From the NCBI GenBank assembly GCA_938045325.1, contig CALINB010000129.1, positions 1 through 38,534 on the forward strand: a stretch of 38,534 nt of DNA, in the 5' to 3' direction. Positions 33,668-38,534 of the stretch are shown one piece after another. Positions within the stretch are counted from its first letter, which is position 1. Each line of letters starts with the position of its first letter. Below the pieces are notes generated by a model. The model was given only the letters and a program-made list of their open reading frames with translations. It had not been told where the DNA came from and did not search any database. Position numbers and translations under genes: made by a program. The stretch comes from an uncultured Rhodospirillales bacterium. Its GTDB lineage: Bacteria > Pseudomonadota > Alphaproteobacteria > Rhodospirillales > CALINB01.

Positions 33668-34867
33668 ATGTCTATGTTAAATCCCCGGCTCGATCAGCTA
33701 ACCGATTTCCCGTTTGACCGTTTGCGGACGTTGTTGGAATTCGAAACGCCGCCGGGCGATATGACGCCGATTGACTTATCCCTCGGCGGGCCGATGCACG
33801 AACCGCCGAAAATTCTCGCACAGGAAATCGCGGCTAACGCGAACGGATGGGGTCGTTACCCGCCCATGGACGGTACGCCTGGTTTCTTAAGCGCAGTCTC
33901 GAATTGGCTATGCCAACGCTACGGCTTGCCCGGCGATACGTTTGAAGAGGCCGGCATGATCTTGCCAGTCGCCGGTTCGCGCGACCCGCTTTATATGCTG
34001 GCGGCGGTTTCGGTACCTGAAGATCAGCCGGGCGAAAAGCCGGTCGTTCTAATGCCTAACCCGTTTTATCACGTTTATGAAGCGGCGGCGATTATGGCCG
34101 GTGCCAAACCGGTTTTCGTGCCGGCCACAGCAGAAAATGATTACCTGCCGGACTATGCCGGACTTGATCAAAAAATTTTGGAACGTACCGCACTTGTATT
34201 CCTCTGCACCCCGTCAAACCCACAGGGAAAAACCGCCGACCTTGATTACATGGTATCGTTGATCAAGCTTGCCCGAAAATATCATTTCAATATCGCGTTC
34301 GATGAATGTTATTCGGAAATTTACGATAAGGAGCCGCCACCCGGCGGCTTACAGGCGTGCGCCAAAATCGATCAGGGCTTTAACAGGGTTGTCGTTTTTA
34401 ATTCACTTTCAAAGCGCTCAAGCGCGCCGGGATTGCGCGCAGGCTTCATGGCAGGCGATCCGGCCTTGATGAAAAAAATGCGTCTTGTTCGAACCTATGG
34501 CGGAGCGACCGTTCCCCTGCCCATTCAGGCCGCGAGCGCCGCCCTGTACGGGGACGAAAAACATGTCGAGGCCAACAGGGCGCTCTATCGAAAGAAGTTC
34601 GATATTGCCGAAGAGATTCTCGGCAACCAGTTCGGTTTTTATCGTCCCGACGGCGGGTTTTTCCTGTGGCTCGATGTTGGCGATGGTGAAGCGGCAACCA
34701 AACAGTTATGGTCCGAAGCGGGCCTTAAAGCCCTGCCGGGCGCCTATTTATCGCGCCCCGACGACGCCGGCGAAACCCCTGGCTCCCGCTACATTCGCTT
34801 GGCCTTAGTCCATGACGTCGAAACCACAAAAAGCGCTATGAGACGGCTCGCCGACACCCTTCGTTAA
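33668..34867 (+). CDS. dapC: Class I/II aminotransferase, probable succinyldiaminopimelate transaminase (DapC-like)
   Basis: A 399-residue PLP enzyme of fold type I. It has PNPFYHVYEAAAIMAGA, the substrate segment CTPSNPQGK, the cofactor-binding DECYSEIYD and the Schiff-base lysine Lys249 in NSLSKRSSAPGLRAGF. The opening, LNPRLDQLTDFPFDRLR, is typical of DapC-type enzymes, which transaminate N-succinyl-2-amino-6-ketopimelate in lysine and peptidoglycan synthesis. The ribosome binding site is weak, and a second Met at 33674 is possible. It stands 251 bases after amtB behind a strong terminator, so it has its own promoter, and 35 bases before ftsK. The aminotransferase family is certain; the exact substrate is inferred. 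Confidence 0.85.
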   Translation: MSMLNPRLDQLTDFPFDRLRTLLEFETPPGDMTPIDLSLGGPMHEPPKILAQEIAANANGWGRYPPMDGTPGFLSAVSNWLCQRYGLPGDTFEEAGMILPVAGSRDPLYMLAAVSVPEDQPGEKPVVLMPNPFYHVYEAAAIMAGAKPVFVPATAENDYLPDYAGLDQKILERTALVFLCTPSNPQGKTADLDYMVSLIKLARKYHFNIAFDECYSEIYDKEPPPGGLQACAKIDQGFNRVVVFNSLSKRSSAPGLRAGFMAGDPALMKKMRLVRTYGGATVPLPIQAASAALYGDEKHVEANRALYRKKFDIAEEILGNQFGFYRPDGGFFLWLDVGDGEAATKQLWSEAGLKALPGAYLSRPDDAGETPGSRYIRLALVHDVETTKSAMRRLADTLR

Positions 34868-34902
34868 GGTCTTGGTAATTCGAATCTTGTACATCATTTG
34901 CC

Positions 34903-37413
34903 ATGGCGCGAACGATGAACAGGGCTGGATCCGGCGGTATTTTGCCAGACGGAACGATTGAATTTTTCAAGCGCCGCCTCAGCGAAGCAGGCGGCCTTGG
35001 ACTGATGGGCTTATCGCTTGCCCTTATCGCCGCGCTCGCAACGTTCTCGCCATCAGACCCATCCTTTAATACCGCAACAGCGGACTCTATACAAAATGTC
35101 CTCGGCCTGTTTGGTGCCTATACCGCCGATATTCTTCTGCAAACATTTGGGGTCGCTTGCTTGATTCCTTCGATCGTTTGTTTGGCCTGGGGTTGGAAAA
35201 TCATGACTCACAAACCAATCCATTTATTTTGGATGCGGTTCGTGCTTTTAGCCATCGCTGTTTTTAGCATCAGCACGGCATTAGCGGCGATGCCCATGCC
35301 GGACATGTGGCCGTTCGGTGTCGGCCTCGGTGGTGTCTTCGGCGGATTGTTGATGCCGAAATTGGTTTCGTTAACGCAACTTATTCATCCTGTCTTCAAC
35401 GACGTTGGTATCGGTGCCTTTATGATGATCATCGGTATCGCATCATTCTTCACCGCGTTGAACATCGCCTGGTCCGAATGGCATGCCGGCATGCACGGCG
35501 TGACGACAGGTGTTCAAAAGGGCATTCAGGGAAGTGTTCAGGGTATTTCGGCCTTAAGTGCCCATATCGGTGATCGTACCAATTTGTCATCGTATTCCAT
35601 TAAAGATACGATTGCTGCGCCGATCACGGGCATCTTTAAAAAGCCGTTGCGCTTTCTTTGGCCATTTAAAATTTCTTTTTCTGTTCAGCGCCGTGATGGC
35701 ACTGGCCGGCATGAACCGGTTTTCGGCGAGCAGGCGAACACTGATCTAGAAAACGTGCCGGCAAGCACAACCGCAGAATCAACGGCCGCCGTTAAGGCGA
35801 AGGCGCCGTCTGATTTGGTGGCCCCCATGCTGCAAAAAGTGAAAACCGGACGCCGCGAAGCCGAGGCCCGTCAAGGCAAGCTGAAATTATCCGGGCAGGA
35901 AGAACATCAAATTCCGCCGTTCGATTTGCTCGAAGCGCCCGACACGTCGGTAAAAAGCAGTCGGCTCAGCCAAGACGCCTTGCAGCAAAACGCTGTGATG
36001 CTTTCAAACGTGTTGGAAGAATTCGGCGTGCGTGGCGAAATCATCAAAGTCCGTCCCGGCCCCGTGGTCACGCTTTATGAACTTGAGCCCGCACCCGGCA
36101 CAAAAACATCCCGCGTCATCGGCTTAGCCGACGATATTGCACGCTCCATGAGCGCGGTTTCCGTGCGCGTCGCTGTCGTGCCGGGTCGCAACGCCATCGG
36201 TATCGAGCTACCGAATGTCGAGCGAGAAATGGTTTATTTGCGAGAAATCCTCGCCTCCGACTCCATGGACAAAGTTTCGGGCAAGCTCAACCTTGCGCTT
36301 GGTAAGGATATCGGCGGCAAACCCATCATCCCGGATCTGTCGCGCATGCCACATTTGCTGATCGCCGGCACAACGGGTTCCGGTAAATCGGTCGCGATCA
36401 ATACTATGATCTTGTCGCTGCTATATCAGCTGCCGCCGGATCAATGCAAAATGATCATGATCGATCCGAAGATGTTGGAGCTTTCCGTCTATGAAGGCAT
36501 TCCGCATTTGATCACACCGGTTGTCACGGAACCCGGCAAGGCCGTCATGGCGTTAAAATGGGCGGTCCGCGAAATGGAAGAGCGCTACCGGCTGATGTCA
36601 CACATCGGTGTTCGGAACGTTGCGGGCTACAACAAACGCATCGCCGAGGTGAAAAAGAAAGGCGAAGAGCTGACTCGCAAAGTGCAAACCGGGTTCGATG
36701 AAAACGGCAAGCCGGTGTTTGAAGAACAACCCTTGAGCATGGACCCGCTGCCGTTGATCGTCGTCATCGTCGACGAGATGGCCGACCTCATGCTGGTCGC
36801 GGGCAAGGATATTGAAGCAGCCGTTCAACGCCTAGCACAAATGGCGCGCGCCGCCGGTATTCATCTCATCATGGCGACGCAACGCCCATCGGTCGATGTG
36901 ATCACCGGCACGATTAAGGCGAACTTCCCGACACGGATCAGCTTCCAGGTCACCTCGAAAATCGACAGCCGCACCATTTTGGGCGAACAAGGTGCCGAAC
37001 AACTGCTCGGCCAAGGCGACATGCTGTTTATGGAAGGCGGCGGGCGCATCACTCGGGTACACGGCCCATTCGTTTCGGATGAAGAGGTCGAGCACATCGT
37101 CAACTTCCTGAAAGAACAAGGCGAGCCGACGTATCTTGAAGAAATTACCGCCGAGGCTCCCGAGGCCGCAACCGGCCTGCCGGGCAGCACAAGTGAGAAA
37201 TCCGGCGATGAGCTTTATGACGAAGCTGTCGCCCTGGTTGCACGGGAAAACAAAGCCTCGACAAGTTTCATTCAGCGCCATCTGCAAATCGGTTATAATC
37301 GAGCCGCGCGCATTATCGAGCGTATGGAAAAGGAAGGTGTTGTCAGTGAAGCAAACCGCGTGGGGCGCCGCGAAGTTCTTATCGGTCAAGTCGGCGAACT
37401 GGTTTCGCCTTAA
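34903..37413 (+). CDS. ftsK: DNA translocase FtsK
   Basis: An 836-residue septal DNA pump that clears the terminus region and activates XerCD recombination at division. The N-terminal domain has four transmembrane helices within about residues 30-200. A shortened linker (about 220-350) is followed by the alpha domain (MLSNVLEEFGVRGEIIKVRP) and the RecA-like motor, with Walker A GTTGSGKS at 489-496 and Walker B VVIVDEMADLM near 620. The C-terminal winged-helix gamma domain from about residue 768 (ARENKASTSFIQRHLQIGYN) recognises KOPS sequences. The length matches alphaproteobacterial FtsK and is far shorter than the 1329 residues of E. coli. The frame runs into the lolA-like gene, which appears to start inside it. 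Confidence 0.97.
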   Translation: MARTMNRAGSGGILPDGTIEFFKRRLSEAGGLGLMGLSLALIAALATFSPSDPSFNTATADSIQNVLGLFGAYTADILLQTFGVACLIPSIVCLAWGWKIMTHKPIHLFWMRFVLLAIAVFSISTALAAMPMPDMWPFGVGLGGVFGGLLMPKLVSLTQLIHPVFNDVGIGAFMMIIGIASFFTALNIAWSEWHAGMHGVTTGVQKGIQGSVQGISALSAHIGDRTNLSSYSIKDTIAAPITGIFKKPLRFLWPFKISFSVQRRDGTGRHEPVFGEQANTDLENVPASTTAESTAAVKAKAPSDLVAPMLQKVKTGRREAEARQGKLKLSGQEEHQIPPFDLLEAPDTSVKSSRLSQDALQQNAVMLSNVLEEFGVRGEIIKVRPGPVVTLYELEPAPGTKTSRVIGLADDIARSMSAVSVRVAVVPGRNAIGIELPNVEREMVYLREILASDSMDKVSGKLNLALGKDIGGKPIIPDLSRMPHLLIAGTTGSGKSVAINTMILSLLYQLPPDQCKMIMIDPKMLELSVYEGIPHLITPVVTEPGKAVMALKWAVREMEERYRLMSHIGVRNVAGYNKRIAEVKKKGEELTRKVQTGFDENGKPVFEEQPLSMDPLPLIVVIVDEMADLMLVAGKDIEAAVQRLAQMARAAGIHLIMATQRPSVDVITGTIKANFPTRISFQVTSKIDSRTILGEQGAEQLLGQGDMLFMEGGGRITRVHGPFVSDEEVEHIVNFLKEQGEPTYLEEITAEAPEAATGLPGSTSEKSGDELYDEAVALVARENKASTSFIQRHLQIGYNRAARIIERMEKEGVVSEANRVGRREVLIGQVGELVSP

Positions 37414-38083
37414 CCGAATTTTTCCATCATTCCGACGGATTGCGATCGGCTTACGGGCCGGATTCTTGTTTGTGTGCTTGACACTTTTAAGCCTGTCCGC
37501 CGCGCAGGCAGATCAACTGGCCAAGCTGACATCACAAGACCGCGCCGACATCAAGCGTATTGAGGCCTACCTCAATGAGCTTTCGACCGTGGCGGCTCGA
37601 TTCCTGCAGGTGTCGTCCAGCGGCGGTTATGCCGAGGGGCGCCTCTATATTTCCCGGCCCGGCAAAATGCGCATCGATTACGCACCGCCTTCAAAGATTG
37701 AAATCGTCGCCGACGGCAAATCGCTGATCTATCACGATAAGGAACTCGAGCAGATTTCCCATATCGATCTCGCCGATACCCCGGCAAATATCCTGCTGCA
37801 AAAGAACATCCGCTTCACCCACGGCCCGTTACGGGTCCGAAATGTCACCCGCAGCCCAGGCATTGTGCGCCTTAGCGTGTTTAAGAAGGAAGATCCCGAA
37901 GAAGGCGTCGTGACGCTGGTATTCAGCGATAAACCGCTGACGTTAAAGAAATGGGTCATCACGGACGCCCAGGGCGTGGTCACGACAGTCTCCCTGCTGC
38001 GCTCGCGCTTTAGCGTGCCGATCGATCCGAAAATATTCAAATTCGAGGATCCTGATTACGAGCTTTACCGCGACGACACGTAA
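37346..38083 (+). CDS. lolA: LolA-like outer-membrane lipoprotein carrier protein
   Basis: A periplasmic carrier of the LolA/LolB fold that ferries lipoproteins from LolCDE to the outer membrane. Visible features are FLQVSSSGGYAEGRLYISRPGKMRIDY, typical of the first strands of LolA (shown only in part: FLQVSSSGGYAEG, RPGKMRIDY), the segment KIEIVADGKSLIYHD, and C-terminal LSVFKKEDPEEGVVTLVFSD. The hydrophobic stretch GFLFVCLTLLSLSAAQA before DQ is the signal peptide core. I chose GTG 37346, preceded by AAGGAAGG, which gives 245 residues and a basic N-region, overlapping ftsK by 68 bases. A TTG at 37466 would cut the basic part off. ftsK-lolA order is common in Alphaproteobacteria. The start is uncertain, the family fairly sure. 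Confidence 0.87.
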   Translation: MKQTAWGAAKFLSVKSANWFRLNRIFPSFRRIAIGLRAGFLFVCLTLLSLSAAQADQLAKLTSQDRADIKRIEAYLNELSTVAARFLQVSSSGGYAEGRLYISRPGKMRIDYAPPSKIEIVADGKSLIYHDKELEQISHIDLADTPANILLQKNIRFTHGPLRVRNVTRSPGIVRLSVFKKEDPEEGVVTLVFSDKPLTLKKWVITDAQGVVTTVSLLRSRFSVPIDPKIFKFEDPDYELYRDDT

Positions 38084-38104
38084 TCCTTTTTCGCCACCAA
38101 AAAA

Positions 38105-38110
38105 TATAAT
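38105..38110 (+). promoter_or_regulatory. Consensus -10 box after lolA
   Basis: A perfect TATAAT, 21 bases after the lolA stop. No good -35 box lies at 16-18 bases upstream. Transcription would start near 38117 and run into the hairpin-rich stretch, not into any gene on this strand. Confidence 0.4.
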
Positions 38111-38116
38111 GACAAA

Positions 38117-38365
38117 AACGGTGCTGACTATGCCGTTGAAAAATTTTGGGATTCCGTCGACACATGCAGTTGCCGCATGGCAGATGTGTATTGGACCCCT
38201 GGACAAATGACAAAGGCCACACCATTTGTTCTTCAGATGGAATGGTCCGGTTCGCACCGGATTCGGACCACTCAGGGATGGATTTTAACAATCCAGACCC
38301 GAAGCTCTGTCAAAAGAGCACCGAGCGCCCGGCCCTCCCCCCTAGCCGGGCGCGCGTCATTTAGG
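38117..38365 (+). ncRNA. Candidate structured non-coding RNA, unidentified
   Basis: The 322 bases between lolA and the leftward gene at 38406 hold no convincing protein. They form a run of local hairpins: 38117-38121/38133-38137; ACACAT 38160-38165 with ATGTGT 38184-38189, enclosing TGCC/GGCA; a 9-bp stem 38201-38209/38223-38231 with one G-U pair and one unpaired T; TGGTCCG 38243-38249 with CGGACCA 38264-38270; TGGATT 38279-38284 with AATCCA 38290-38295; GCTCT 38304-38308 with AGAGC 38315-38319; and a 9-bp GC-rich stem 38325-38333/38345-38353. It does not match tRNA, tmRNA, RNase P or SRP RNA motifs that I know. It could also be a structured 3' UTR of lolA. Exact ends are guesses. Confidence 0.4.
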
Positions 38366-38405
38366 CGCTAGACATTTGTTTTTAAAAGAAAAAATTTGAG
38401 TAAAT

Positions 38406-38534
38406 TTATTCCGCAAGAACAACGATATCCATCGGCGTGTTTACCCCGCCTACCGCGCGCCGAAACAACGTTCGGTGGTGCGGTTTCGCCTCATAACCCT
38501 GCTGTTCGGCAATGGCGTACGTTTTCGCGGTGGC
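38406..38534 (-). CDS. Unidentified protein, C-terminal 42 residues only (5' end outside window)
   Basis: Read leftward from the window edge, a frame is open for 42 codons to a TAA at 38406-38408. The residues include TAKTYAIAEQQGYEA and end VNTPMDIVVLAE. Codon use is like the rest of the window, with GC-rich third positions, which supports a real gene. I do not recognise the family. It converges on the lolA-like gene, and no clear terminator hairpin with a T run lies just beyond its stop on this strand. Confidence 0.55.
   Translation of the reverse strand, partial: ATAKTYAIAEQQGYEAKPHHRTLFRRAVGGVNTPMDIVVLAE

Noticed and set aside
38117-38365. 6S RNA, tmRNA, SRP RNA or RNase P RNA as identity for the structured stretch
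   Set aside because: 6S RNA is one long rod, not a chain of local hairpins. No tmRNA tag frame or tRNA-like end, SRP GGAA tetraloop region or RNase P core motifs were found by eye.
38146-38371. Two overlapping short frames of 72 and 64 codons
   Set aside because: No ribosome binding site or family resemblance. The segment is dominated by hairpins, more consistent with RNA.

Overview
The window looks like chromosomal DNA from an alphaproteobacterium, plausibly near Rhodospirillales. The main grounds are a 1618-residue NAD-specific glutamate dehydrogenase, an FtsK-LolA pair, a thioredoxin/TPR - LON-N - Trm112 - DUF971 - UbiH cluster and a TorF porin beside glnK-amtB. This is inferred from gene content; no taxonomic marker was compared. 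Most of the window is moderately GC-rich, but the first ~1.9 kb and the leaders around 30.1-31.7 kb are visibly AT-rich. I see no insertion sequence, phage gene, CRISPR array or known defence system.

1-9.03 kb is the end of a surface-polysaccharide (O-antigen-like) locus. It holds the C-terminal part of a multi-pass membrane protein, a SAM methyltransferase on the other strand, an AsnB-type amidotransferase, a WecA/WbpL-like sugar-1-phosphate transferase, a family-4 glycosyltransferase, an NAD-dependent SDR and a CapD/WbpM-like dehydratase. The last four are nearly contiguous. They resemble the known set that makes a UDP-4-keto-6-deoxy-HexNAc, reduces it and loads it on undecaprenyl phosphate. 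purH (9.1-10.7 kb) ends at a strong bidirectional terminator.

10.76-17.54 kb is one leftward unit: the giant glutamate dehydrogenase, an Atg22/UMF1-type transporter and a GmhA-like SIS protein. A small one-helix membrane protein (17.7 kb) and an isopropylmalate-dehydrogenase-family enzyme converge with overlapping stop codons. 19.57-24.5 kb is a complete branched-chain amino-acid-type ABC transporter operon. Its leader carries inverted repeats, and a strong hairpin follows the binding-protein gene. A leftward tRNA-Gly(GCC) and MFS transporter come next.

25.99-30.1 kb is housekeeping: a YbaK/ProX-like deacylase, a CnoX-like thioredoxin, a LON-N protein, a Trm112-like protein and a DUF971 protein, facing a UbiH-type hydroxylase. 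30.6-33.4 kb is a nitrogen module of TorF-family porin, glnK and amtB. Both the porin and glnK are preceded by sigma-54-like elements. 33.7-38.1 kb holds a DapC-like aminotransferase, ftsK and a lolA-like gene.

The least explained stretch is 38.08-38.41 kb. It has no convincing gene, but carries a perfect TATAAT followed by a chain of local hairpins ending in a 9-bp GC-rich stem, so it may encode an undescribed structured RNA. The window closes in the 3' end of an unidentified leftward gene.
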